From Candidatus Omnitrophota bacterium (GTDB lineage Bacteria; Omnitrophota; Gorgyraeia; Aquiviventales; Aquiviventaceae): a DNA stretch of 49,614 bases. The stretch's first letter is position 1; each line of letters opens with the position of its first letter. The notes below the pieces were generated by a model that saw only the letters and a program-made list of their open reading frames with translations, was not told the origin of the DNA and made no database searches. Below, piece after piece: positions 17,421-24,616 of this stretch. The stretch is taken from contig JACQRD010000067.1 of NCBI GenBank assembly GCA_016206675.1, forward strand, positions 1 through 49,614, read 5' to 3'. Both the position numbers and the translations under genes were made by a program.

Positions 17421-18308
17421 GTGAAATCATATCCTGTGATTGCCCTCGAAGTTCTCTTCCTCACGGTCTTCTGGCTGTGGGCGTTTTCCGCCGCCCTGTT
17501 TCTCCGCAATACCTGGCTGCCGCGGATGCCCATCACCATCAGCCCGGACGTCTTCGGGCTGCCTGCCGAAACCGTCCGGTTTTCCGCCACCGACGGCCTG
17601 CCGCTTGAGGGCTGGAAAATCGCCGCCGATCCGTCGCAGCCCTGGATCCTGGGCTGCCATGGGGTGGGATCGAACCGCGCCGACCTGCTGGAGATCGCCT
17701 CCGGCCTGCATCAGGCAGGCTTCAATCTTTTCCTGTTCGACTTCCGCGGCCACGGCGGCAGCGCCGGGCGCACCACCTCCTTTGGATTAACCGAGCAGCG
17801 CGATCTGGAAGGCGCGTTGGCCTTCCTGGGCCAGCAGCCGGAGATTCCCGCAACCCCGTATGGCATCTACGGCATTTCCATGGGGGGTGCGGTGGCCTTG
17901 ATGGTGGCGGGGAAGGATGAACGGTTAGGAGCTGTGGCGGTCGACAGCTCGTACACGGACCTGGACGCGTCGCTTGCCATCCACCAGGCGCTGCTCTATC
18001 CCTGGCTGCCACGCCAGCCGTTTCTGTGGTTTATCCGGCTGACCTACAAGCTGCGCTTCGGCATCTGGCCCGCAGCGCTCTCGCCCCAGCACAGTGCCGC
18101 GCGCCTGGGCCGGCGGCCGCTGCTGATCATCGGCGGTGCGGCCGATCCCCGCATGCCAGCCGAAGGCTTACGGCAGATCCAGCAGGCCAGCGGCGCGTCA
18201 GAGCTCTGGCTGATCGACGGCGCCGCCCACCTGGAGGGTTATAGCAGAAACCCCAAAGCCTATTTGAAGCGCCTTGGGGCGTTTTTCTCGGCTGCTTTGG
18301 CCGAATAA
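17421..18308 (+). CDS. Membrane-anchored alpha/beta hydrolase
   Basis: 295 residues from GTG 17421. The first 25 residues (IALEVLFLTVFWLWAFSAAL) form a membrane anchor. The alpha/beta hydrolase core follows: the DFRGHGGSAG loop, nucleophile elbow GISMGG, the acid in GGAADPRMP and His in DGAAHLEGY, so the catalytic triad looks complete. The pattern matches the BEM46/YqkD-like serine hydrolases, whose substrates are mostly unknown. No Shine-Dalgarno is visible; the palindrome above ends 13 bases before the start. It is the last + strand gene before the orientation switch. Confidence 0.85.
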   Translation: MKSYPVIALEVLFLTVFWLWAFSAALFLRNTWLPRMPITISPDVFGLPAETVRFSATDGLPLEGWKIAADPSQPWILGCHGVGSNRADLLEIASGLHQAGFNLFLFDFRGHGGSAGRTTSFGLTEQRDLEGALAFLGQQPEIPATPYGIYGISMGGAVALMVAGKDERLGAVAVDSSYTDLDASLAIHQALLYPWLPRQPFLWFIRLTYKLRFGIWPAALSPQHSAARLGRRPLLIIGGAADPRMPAEGLRQIQQASGASELWLIDGAAHLEGYSRNPKAYLKRLGAFFSAALAE

Positions 18309-18331
18309 GTCTATTTTACAGAATAGACCTT
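18307..18331. terminator. Small hairpin between convergent genes (possible terminator)
   Basis: GTCTATT (18309-18315) pairs with AATAGAC (18322-18328) around a 6-base loop, just after the hydrolase stop and in the gap to the convergent DUF3108 gene. There is no clear U-tract, so termination is only a suggestion. Confidence 0.35.
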
Positions 18332-18357
18332 ATCAGACATTTATTTCAGCCCAATCA

Positions 18358-19194
18358 TCAGTTCCGTAAGGCTGCTTCATCCAACACCGCGCTCATCACT
18401 CCCCATGGCGTGGTCGCCTGCACCAACAGCGGCAGCCGGCGCGCATCCGCCGTCAAATACGCCCAGAGGCGTCCCCGCTTGACCAGCAGCCCTTTGAACC
18501 TGGCCTTGGGTTCCACCACCAAGCATGGAAAGGTGCCGCGCTTGCGCAGCTCCAGGATGGTCGGTTTCAGGATCAGGAGGGTCGTCTCGAAGATCTTCTC
18601 GTCCGAATAGATATTGACGAGCAGCTGCCGGTTGGGCTCAACCGCTTGGGACCGGAACCAATATATCGCGCTGATCAGATCCTGGAACTGTTCCGGCAGC
18701 GGGATTTGTTTTCCCGACTTATTGAGCAAGGAGGTATAGTGGGCCGTCGACGTCTGATGGTTGAAGATGACCACTTCATCCGCGCGGTAGCGGCCCTCCC
18801 GCTGGTGCTTTTCGAACCGCAAGGGCCGAAGGGTTTCGGCGTCCAGGTAGGACTCTATGACGTCGTGGATCGGGTAGAAGGCCGAGAGCACCTCGTTGCT
18901 GTGCCCCTGGACTTCGATGTGGTAGGCTTGGCGGCCCTCGAACTCGATGACACCTTTGACTTCGATCCAGCCGTAACCGACCGGAATGCCGAACCATCGC
19001 CCGTGGAAGCCCAGCCGCTCGCCCACTCGCGGGTGGGCGAGCGGTGGCTCAAGAACAATCGAGCCTACCGTCTGGATGGTAGGCTCGTCAGCCGTGTTGC
19101 GTGCGTCCGCTTCCCCGCCGCCGGCCGCGAGCAGCAGAAGCAGGGCGGCGGCCGTGTTATTCCCACGCGTAATCCGGCATCTCCATCTGTTCAT
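18358..19194 (-). CDS. DUF3108 domain protein, exported
   Basis: 278 residues if started at ATG 19194, overlapping the upstream gene by 38 bases; a start at 19245 would overlap more. The N-terminus has a basic region followed by TAAALLLLLAAGGG, a probable signal peptide. The body (GERLGFHGRWFGIPVGYGWIEV near the start, NIYSDEKIFETTLL in the middle) matches DUF3108, a periplasmic beta-rich domain of unknown function seen next to cell-envelope genes. It follows a TIGR04073 gene, with which it shares transcription. Confidence 0.75.
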   Translation of the reverse strand: MNRWRCRITRGNNTAAALLLLLAAGGGEADARNTADEPTIQTVGSIVLEPPLAHPRVGERLGFHGRWFGIPVGYGWIEVKGVIEFEGRQAYHIEVQGHSNEVLSAFYPIHDVIESYLDAETLRPLRFEKHQREGRYRADEVVIFNHQTSTAHYTSLLNKSGKQIPLPEQFQDLISAIYWFRSQAVEPNRQLLVNIYSDEKIFETTLLILKPTILELRKRGTFPCLVVEPKARFKGLLVKRGRLWAYLTADARRLPLLVQATTPWGVMSAVLDEAALRN

Positions 19195-19498
19195 ACGGCG
19201 AAGCGAACTGCCTCGGGTACGGGATGGGAAAGGTCGCCGCTTCATAGGCGCCCACGCCCGCCCGCAACACCGTCAGTCCCAGCCCTTTGGCCAGCCCCAT
19301 GCCGACACCGACCACCGGATTGTCCTCTTGGCTGCCAAGATGCAGTTGCTTCGGCAGCTCAATCCATCCGGTGAGCACGTTGACAACCCCGCGGCCCATC
19401 TTATGAATGGGATCCTGGGCCCAAACGCATGGCGCGCCGGCCGCGCAGCAGCCGGCAGCCGCCAGCATGATGAGGATGAAGCGGCGTGCAACAGTCAT
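19157..19498 (-). CDS. TIGR04073-family exosortase-associated exported protein (copy A)
   Basis: 113 residues from ATG 19498, chosen because GGGAGGG lies about 8 bases upstream. A signal peptide (FILIMLAAAGCCAAGAPCVWAQ) is followed by the family pattern: HKMGRGVVNVLTGWIELPKQ, then GMGLAKGLGLTVLRAGVGAYEAATFPIP, and a tyrosine/tryptophan-rich tail. These small proteins were named for co-occurrence with exosortase systems; their function is unknown. No exosortase or PEP-CTERM protein is visible in the window. A second member lies at 19893-20264. Confidence 0.8.
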   Translation of the reverse strand: MTVARRFILIMLAAAGCCAAGAPCVWAQDPIHKMGRGVVNVLTGWIELPKQLHLGSQEDNPVVGVGMGLAKGLGLTVLRAGVGAYEAATFPIPYPRQFASPYEQMEMPDYAWE

Positions 19499-19517
19499 TG
19501 AGCGTTCCCTCCCGCGC

Positions 19518-19547
19518 ATTCTATCGACTCGCTTCTCTCGGTGTCAA
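19518..19547 (-). promoter_or_regulatory. Sigma-70-type promoter for TIGR04073 copy A / DUF3108
   Basis: On the minus strand TTGACA (19547-19542) is followed after 18 bases by TAGAAT (19523-19518), about 20 bases before the start codon at 19498. Five of six -10 bases and all -35 bases match the consensus. Confidence 0.65.
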
Positions 19548-19569
19548 TCCGCTCGGCATGGGGTATACT
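19541..19569 (+). promoter_or_regulatory. Possible sigma-70-type promoter for the small membrane protein
   Basis: GTGTCA at 19541-19546 and TATACT at 19564-19569 have a 17-base spacer; the -35 has four of six consensus bases. It shares the -35 area with the divergent promoter above. AAGGAG follows at 19583-19588. Confidence 0.45.
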
Positions 19570-19594
19570 AGGGAATCAGAACAAGGAGATGCCG

Positions 19595-19876
19595 ATGCCA
19601 CTGACCAAGAAGGATCGCAGCTTCCTCGAAGCCGTCGAGCGGATGAAAGTCTTGCTGCTGTTGCTGGCGGCCGCGGTCTTTCTCTACCTCCTGCTGACGC
19701 CCTCCAGCGAAATTCAGGCCGCCACCTCCGTCATCGGGCTTGCACTCTGCGGCGTCTTTTGGCTGACCCAGCGGCTGCTCTTCTTCGTCACCCAGTTGGA
19801 CCATGAACTGACCCGCATCGTCAACGCCCTGCGCCGCACGCTGCCCGACGAGCAGCAGCGGGAATTGCTGCGCTAA
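19595..19876 (+). CDS. Small membrane protein of unknown function
   Basis: 93 residues from the second ATG at 19595, which lies six bases after AAGGAG; the ATG at 19589 touches that site and is unlikely. Two hydrophobic helices are visible (VLLLLLAAAVFLYLLL and SVIGLALCGVFWLTQRLLFF), then a charged tail (ALRRTLPDEQQRELLR). I recognise no family. It is the only + strand gene between 18.3 and 49.6 kb, placed between the two TIGR04073 genes, and seems to have its own promoter. Confidence 0.7.
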   Translation: MPLTKKDRSFLEAVERMKVLLLLLAAAVFLYLLLTPSSEIQAATSVIGLALCGVFWLTQRLLFFVTQLDHELTRIVNALRRTLPDEQQRELLR

Positions 19877-19877
19877 T

Positions 19878-19892
19878 CGCCTCGGCGAGGCG
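19878..19892. terminator. GC-rich triloop hairpin between convergent genes
   Basis: CGCCTC and GAGGCG pair around GGC directly after the stop of the small membrane protein and against the stop of the convergent TIGR04073 gene. It could act on both strands, but it lacks a U-tract. Confidence 0.35.
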
Positions 19893-20264
19893 CTATTCCG
19901 CCCAGCTCCCCGACGCCCAGACGAATTCCGGTTTCACCAGCGGCTCAAAGCCCTTCGGAATTTCGGCGTAAAAGCTCGCCACCTCAAAGACGCCGGTCAC
20001 CCCGCGCACCAGCATCATCCACACCCCTTGCACGATCCCAACACTCAGCTCGGCGATCAGGCCATCCCGCCGGCCGACCAACAGTGGCGTGCGGACCAGC
20101 TCCGCCGGACACGTGGCGACATTCGCAATGCCGCGCCCCAGCTTCCTCAGCGACCCGCTGACGTAGGGAGCGTTGACCGGCTCACCAGCCCAGGCCGGCA
20201 CCACCGCCCCAAGTATGCCGAGCGCCGCGACACAGACAACAACCATCCCCCTACCCTTCAACAT
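19893..20264 (-). CDS. TIGR04073-family exosortase-associated exported protein (copy B)
   Basis: 123 residues. The signal peptide (VVVCVAALGILGAVVPAWA) is followed by LRKLGRGIANVATCPAELVRTPL and GVWMMLVRGVTGVFEVASFY, the same pattern as copy A, ending in a PEFVW segment. AGGAG lies 8-12 bases before ATG 20264. The start overlaps the end of the CPBP protease gene by 14 bases, so it is translated as part of the inositol-phosphate synthase / protease operon. Confidence 0.8.
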   Translation of the reverse strand: MLKGRGMVVVCVAALGILGAVVPAWAGEPVNAPYVSGSLRKLGRGIANVATCPAELVRTPLLVGRRDGLIAELSVGIVQGVWMMLVRGVTGVFEVASFYAEIPKGFEPLVKPEFVWASGSWAE

Positions 20265-21105
20265 GACGCGCTTCTCCTCTCTTGGACTTTGCGGTCCACC
20301 ACCAAATCACCATTCCGATTACCGCCAGGGCGATCCAGGCTGAGAGGCCGTTGACCAGCCGGCTGGTGCCCACTAACCACGACATCGACCCGTCAGAAAA
20401 CGCGATCACCAGCTTATTCACCCTCGCCCCATACGCCAGCGAGGCGTGCAGGCCGATGCCGAGCCACAGCTGCCCGGTCATCAGGTAGCTGACGGCGAGC
20501 ACACCGCCGAACAGAAACAATCCCGCCAGCTCCATCCAGCTCTCTGTGGTGAACGTCGTCTGCTTGAGGTGCACGAGGGCGTAGAGCGCGCTGCTGGCGG
20601 CGACCCCAAACCCCTTGGAAACCACCAGCAGATTCTGCAGGATCATGCCCCGGAAGACCATCTCTTCAATCACGCTGACGAGCAGCGCCGCTGGAATAAA
20701 GCCGATCAGCGTGCGCCACAGCTTCCCGGCGTCCGGATACACATCGACCTGGCACGCCCCGCTGAGCAGCCCTACCGCCAGCATGATTCCCAGGCCGATG
20801 AGCCCTAAAACCGCTCCGCCAGCCAGGTGTCCTCTGCCCTTTCCGACGTGCACCAGGCCGTAGGACGCCAGCGAACGCCGGTCAAACTTGCTCAGGCATA
20901 CCCAGAGGCTCAAGACCGCCGCAACGCAGACGCAGCGCCGGACGACCTGAAGCCAAGGCTGATGGATCAGCGGCGTGATCACGAGGCTCAGCAGGAGGCT
21001 GAGCAGCACGGTGCAGAGCCCAAATCGGAGGACCGATCCCCATGCCTGGGGCGCTCCTGCCCGCACGACCCGGCAGGAAGCAGCGTTCACTAACAGGGTG
21101 TCCAC
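20251..21105 (-). CDS. CPBP-family (CAAX-protease-like) intramembrane metalloprotease
   Basis: 284 residues from GTG 21105, with about eight hydrophobic segments. The active-site motifs are in place: Glu147-Glu148 and Arg152 in IEEMVFRG, His179 in ALVHLKQ and His220 in IGLHASLAYG. Bacterial CPBP proteins are glutamate-type intramembrane proteases with varied roles (bacteriocin immunity, envelope protein processing). It starts 6 bases after the inositol-phosphate synthase stop and overlaps TIGR04073 copy B. A role in processing exported partners is only a guess. Confidence 0.88.
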   Translation of the reverse strand: MDTLLVNAASCRVVRAGAPQAWGSVLRFGLCTVLLSLLLSLVITPLIHQPWLQVVRRCVCVAAVLSLWVCLSKFDRRSLASYGLVHVGKGRGHLAGGAVLGLIGLGIMLAVGLLSGACQVDVYPDAGKLWRTLIGFIPAALLVSVIEEMVFRGMILQNLLVVSKGFGVAASSALYALVHLKQTTFTTESWMELAGLFLFGGVLAVSYLMTGQLWLGIGLHASLAYGARVNKLVIAFSDGSMSWLVGTSRLVNGLSAWIALAVIGMVIWWWTAKSKRGEARHVEG

Positions 21106-21111
21106 GGCGGA

Positions 21112-22218
21112 CTAACGGTCGCTGGTTCCGTCGATAAAGGCTTCAATGAGCTGGCGCGCTTGCTCATCCGGCATCGGCTTCGGGGGGTGTTTCATCGTCC
21201 AGGCCGAGATCGAGTACAGCGGCCCACGCAACCGCCGGTCCCTCGCCAGCCGCAGGCACCGGATGGCATCGATCGTCACCCCGGCGCTGTTCGGCGAGTC
21301 CTCAACGGAGAGCCGCGCCTCGATCTCAATCGGGCAGTCGCCGAAGCCGCGCCCCTCGATGCGCAAGAAACAGACCTTCCGGTCGCGCTGCCACGGCACG
21401 TAGTCGCTCGGGCCGATGTGGATCTCCGAGGTGTTCAGGGGCGTCTTCAACACCGTCTGCACCGCCTCAGTTTTCGAAATCTTCTTCATCTTCAGGCGGC
21501 TCTGGTTGAGCATATTGAGAAAATCCGTATTGCCGCCCACGTTGAGCTGGTAGGTGCGGTCGATGACGGCCCCGCGCTCCATGAACAGCCGGGCGAGCGT
21601 GCGGTGCAGGATCGTCGCCCCCACCTGCCCTTTGACGTCGTCTCCGACGACCGGAATGCCCCGCTTCGCGAAGCGAGCCACCCATACGGGGTTCGAGACG
21701 ATGAAGACCGGGATGCAGTTGATCAGGCTCACGCCGGCCTCGAGGCAGGCGTGGACGTACGCTTCAGTCGCCTTCTGGGAGCCCACCGGCAGGTAATTCA
21801 GCAGGATTTCTGTCCCGCTTTGCTTGAGGGCTTTGGCGAGATTGACGGGCTGCGCCCTGGCCACCACGAACGTGCGTTCGCTAGGGTAGCGGCGCATATG
21901 GGGGGCCACCCCATCGAGCACCGGGCCCATCTGGACGCGCACGCGATACGCGGGAAGGCGCTTCAAGAACTGCGTGGTGCAATTCGGCTCAGCGGCGCAG
22001 GCCGCTTCAAGCGACCGGCCCACTTTGCGGGCATCGACGTCGAAGGCCGCCACCACCTTGATGTCCGAGGGGTAGTAGCCGCCCACCACCGGATGGAGCA
22101 GCCCATCGGCGCCGTGCCCGTTGCGCCGCTGATGAAGCGGGCCGTAGTACTCCAATCCCTGCAACAAGGCGCTGGCACAATTGCCCACCCCGGCGATCGC
22201 AATACGGATCGGTGTCAT
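21112..22218 (-). CDS. ino1: Inositol-3-phosphate synthase (myo-inositol-1-phosphate synthase)
   Basis: 368 residues, the size of the short actinobacterial/archaeal enzymes. The N-terminal Rossmann loop reads IAIAGVGNCASALLQG; other family blocks are LLNYLPVGSQKATE, GDDVKGQVGATILHR, QLNVGGNTDFLNM and SEIHIGPSDYVPW. It converts glucose-6-phosphate to inositol-3-phosphate with bound NAD+, the first step to inositol lipids or compatible solutes. It heads an operon with the CPBP and TIGR04073 genes. A strong promoter ends 11 bases before the ATG, so the transcript may have almost no leader and no Shine-Dalgarno. Confidence 0.93.
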   Translation of the reverse strand: MTPIRIAIAGVGNCASALLQGLEYYGPLHQRRNGHGADGLLHPVVGGYYPSDIKVVAAFDVDARKVGRSLEAACAAEPNCTTQFLKRLPAYRVRVQMGPVLDGVAPHMRRYPSERTFVVARAQPVNLAKALKQSGTEILLNYLPVGSQKATEAYVHACLEAGVSLINCIPVFIVSNPVWVARFAKRGIPVVGDDVKGQVGATILHRTLARLFMERGAVIDRTYQLNVGGNTDFLNMLNQSRLKMKKISKTEAVQTVLKTPLNTSEIHIGPSDYVPWQRDRKVCFLRIEGRGFGDCPIEIEARLSVEDSPNSAGVTIDAIRCLRLARDRRLRGPLYSISAWTMKHPPKPMPDEQARQLIEAFIDGTSDR

Positions 22219-22229
22219 CGTGATAGCTG

Positions 22230-22258
22230 ATTATACGGGCCTTCCGTCGGTAAATCAA
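22230..22258 (-). promoter_or_regulatory. Strong sigma-70-type promoter of ino1
   Basis: On the minus strand TTGATT (22258-22253), a 17-base spacer and a perfect TATAAT (22235-22230) precede the ino1 ATG by 11 bases. Transcription starting about 7 bases after the -10 would leave only a few leader bases. The repeat copy 2 ends just upstream. Confidence 0.75.
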
Positions 22259-22265
22259 GTCAGGA

Positions 22266-22376
22266 GGGCGGCTGTGGCCGCGGGCCGTTCCCTCGGGGAA
22301 CCCTCCCTCTCCCCGCCACGCAACGAGGGCGTCTCCGGGCCTCCCTCTCGGGAACGTCTCCGCGTCCATCCGCCCC
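22266..22376 (-). repeat. 111-bp palindromic repeat, copy 2
   Basis: Reverse-strand copy of the repeat at 4870-4980, same length, about eight differences. It lies between the GH57 stop (22392) and the ino1 promoter, in the same orientation relative to its flanking genes as copy 1. The left-end palindrome is slightly weakened by substitutions compared with copy 1. Confidence 0.85.
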
Positions 22377-22391
22377 CCGAGGGATCGTCCG

Positions 22392-24518
22392 TCAGACCGG
22401 CCAGAGGCGGCTTTCCAGCTCCTGCAGGGAGGCCACAAGCGCAAAACTGCCCTGGGTCGGATACTGCTCCAACACCTCCCCGTGGCTGATCAGCCTCAGC
22501 GTAACGTGCAGCCATGCCTGCGCGGTCGGACGCAGCAGATGCAGCGGGGCTTGCAGCTCGATCACCCGGTCAAAGGCGCATGGGACTTCCGCCTCCCCCA
22601 GCCGGGCCGTGAGCCGTCCGCTCTCGTACGTCGCCTGCAGCCGCACGGCCGTGGAAAACTCGAACTCCAGCGTCCAGGAGGCCAGCTGCGTGCGCAACGA
22701 TGGATCAACATCCACGCGCAGATACAGGGCGTCAGCATTCAGCCCGTACAAGAGCCCCTGAAGATGTTGGGTGCCGCGGTGGATGGCGGCGTACTGCTGC
22801 CTGAGATCCACCCGCCCCGCGTAGAGCCACTCGTAGTAGGAGGTTTCCCGCCCGTCAATGACCGGCTCAATCGGACCGGTCGGCTCATACAGCGGCTGCA
22901 CCAGATAGCGGCGGATCGGCCGGCTCAGCTCCTCCGGCGGCTTCAGCCCTGCGAAATGATAGGCATTCTCCAGATGCGTCCTGAACAGCCGGTCGAACTC
23001 CTCCGCCTGGGCGGTGAAATGGGTATCGCCGAACCACCACATCCAATCGCTGCCCTCGGCGGCGCCGAAGCTATCCCACGCTTTGGCGTACGCCGAATCC
23101 TCCCTGCTCTTTGCCGCCAGCGCCTCTCGGACCGCCCCCAACTGCAGCCATGCCGCATTTTTCTCTTCATGGCCGACCCAGGTGGCGAAATTGCCGTCGA
23201 TCCATGAACCGCTGAAAAGCGGCGGCAGTGAGGGCTCACCCGCTGGAAACTGCTTAAGAAATTCGCTCACCGTGACGCAATGAAACCGCCCATCGGCGGC
23301 CAGCGCCTCATAGAGACGCGTGAGAAACTCGTGGCCGTCCTCCGCGTAGAACTCCCAGGCGTTCTCCCCGTCAAGAATGATGCTGACCAACCATGGCTGC
23401 TGGGCGTTGCGCGCCTGCTTATAAATTACCTCGAGGCGTTTCAGAAAATCAGCAACGGCCGAGGGAGCTTCCCATTGACTATAGACAAAGCCGATCAGAT
23501 CAGAGAGCTCCCGATCGCGAAACACGATGGAGAGATTGTCTGTCTGGCGCTTCAGGAGATGGGGGCGATACAGCAGTGACGCGTCTCGAGATGTCTTGAG
23601 AGTGCGCCAGAGGATCGCCTCATCGGTGGCGATCCAGCGCACCCCGGCCTCAATGGCGAGCCCGACCACCTCCTCGCTCACACTGCCTTCCGGCGGCCAC
23701 ATCCCGCGGGCCGTCCTGCCGAAAGCCTGCTCGTGGCGGCGCAACCCCTGCTGCAACTGCCAGCGCGCGTCCTCCGGATGCCGAAACGCCACCTCAGGCA
23801 GCGGCAGCGACGGCAGGGCCACCCGTCCCGCATTGGTGTCGCAGACCAGCGGCAGAATGGGATGGTAGTAGGGCGAGGTGGTGAGCTCGATCTGGCCGCG
23901 CTCTGCCGCCTGTCGATAGGCCGGGATCACCTGGCTCAGGAGAGCGAGGTGCGCGGCCAGCACCGCCTCCTTCTCCTCTTCGGTGAAGTGGGCGCCTTTG
24001 GCCTCCAGCTTGGCCAGCCCCGCGTCCTGGCGGCGCAGCCAGGGGTCGATCCAGGCCAGGTTGAACCACACCTGCAGATCGCGGAAGTCTGCCGGCTTAA
24101 AGCGCCTCAGCACCGCGGGCCACTCCCCTTCCCGCACCTGATGGCCCCGCTTGGCGAGCAGATCATGGTAGCGCGGGTAGGGGCGGATCATCCGCTCGTG
24201 ATGCGCCAGAAAAAACCACTGGAGGATGAACTTCTGCTCCTCAGCCGTCAACTCTTCAGCCTTCTTTCTGGAGAGCTCCAGGAAACGATCGCTGTGGTTC
24301 TTCGGCGGCAGGTACTCCTCGAGCTGATCCAACAGCGATGGTACGACGTTGAAGGTCTGATGGATGGCCGGGAAGCCTTCAAGGCGCTTGACCATGTCCA
24401 GATAGTCCTTCGTGGCGTGCAGCCGCGCCCAAGGCATGGAGCACTCGCCCGTGCGCAGATTGCGGTAATAGGGCTGGTGCATGTGCCAGATGAAAGATAC
24501 ATAGAGTGGATGAGGCAT
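22392..24518 (-). CDS. Glycoside hydrolase family 57 protein (alpha-amylase/glucanotransferase type)
   Basis: 708 residues. GH57 motif 1 is FIWHMHQPYY (His12, His14). The nucleophile is Glu277 in MWPPEGSVSEE, and the general acid region is Asp383 in ILDGENAWEFY; HTF-like and WFFLAHHERM blocks fit as well. The C-terminal 200 residues form a beta-rich module (LYLRVDVDPSLRT...) seen in longer GH57 members. GH57 enzymes hydrolyse or transfer alpha-glucan chains, often in glycogen turnover; no signal peptide is seen, so it is probably cytoplasmic. It has no visible Shine-Dalgarno; heptamer array H2 ends two bases before the ATG. Confidence 0.92.
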   Translation of the reverse strand: MPHPLYVSFIWHMHQPYYRNLRTGECSMPWARLHATKDYLDMVKRLEGFPAIHQTFNVVPSLLDQLEEYLPPKNHSDRFLELSRKKAEELTAEEQKFILQWFFLAHHERMIRPYPRYHDLLAKRGHQVREGEWPAVLRRFKPADFRDLQVWFNLAWIDPWLRRQDAGLAKLEAKGAHFTEEEKEAVLAAHLALLSQVIPAYRQAAERGQIELTTSPYYHPILPLVCDTNAGRVALPSLPLPEVAFRHPEDARWQLQQGLRRHEQAFGRTARGMWPPEGSVSEEVVGLAIEAGVRWIATDEAILWRTLKTSRDASLLYRPHLLKRQTDNLSIVFRDRELSDLIGFVYSQWEAPSAVADFLKRLEVIYKQARNAQQPWLVSIILDGENAWEFYAEDGHEFLTRLYEALAADGRFHCVTVSEFLKQFPAGEPSLPPLFSGSWIDGNFATWVGHEEKNAAWLQLGAVREALAAKSREDSAYAKAWDSFGAAEGSDWMWWFGDTHFTAQAEEFDRLFRTHLENAYHFAGLKPPEELSRPIRRYLVQPLYEPTGPIEPVIDGRETSYYEWLYAGRVDLRQQYAAIHRGTQHLQGLLYGLNADALYLRVDVDPSLRTQLASWTLEFEFSTAVRLQATYESGRLTARLGEAEVPCAFDRVIELQAPLHLLRPTAQAWLHVTLRLISHGEVLEQYPTQGSFALVASLQELESRLWPV

Positions 24519-24520
24519 TA

Positions 24521-24554
24521 GTGACAGGTGACAGGTGACATGTGTCAGGTCAAG
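24521..24554. repeat. Heptamer array H2 (GTGACAG type)
   Basis: GTGACAG, GTGACAG, GTGACAT, GTGTCAG and a partial unit run with a strict 7-base period. The array ends two bases upstream of the GH57 start codon (reading on the minus strand), where a ribosome-binding site would be expected. Confidence 0.75.
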
Positions 24555-24560
24555 ACATTA

Positions 24561-24597
24561 ACAAAACAGCCCCCTGGCTCTTGCGAACCAGGGGGCT
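24561..24597 (-). terminator. Rho-independent terminator of the porin gene
   Basis: On the minus strand, about 20 bases after the porin stop, AGCCCCCTGG (24597-24588) pairs perfectly with CCAGGGGGCT (24577-24568) around a 10-base loop and is followed by TGTTTTGTTA. This is the clearest terminator in the window. Confidence 0.88.
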
Positions 24598-24616
24598 GGG
24601 AAATCACGAACCAAAC

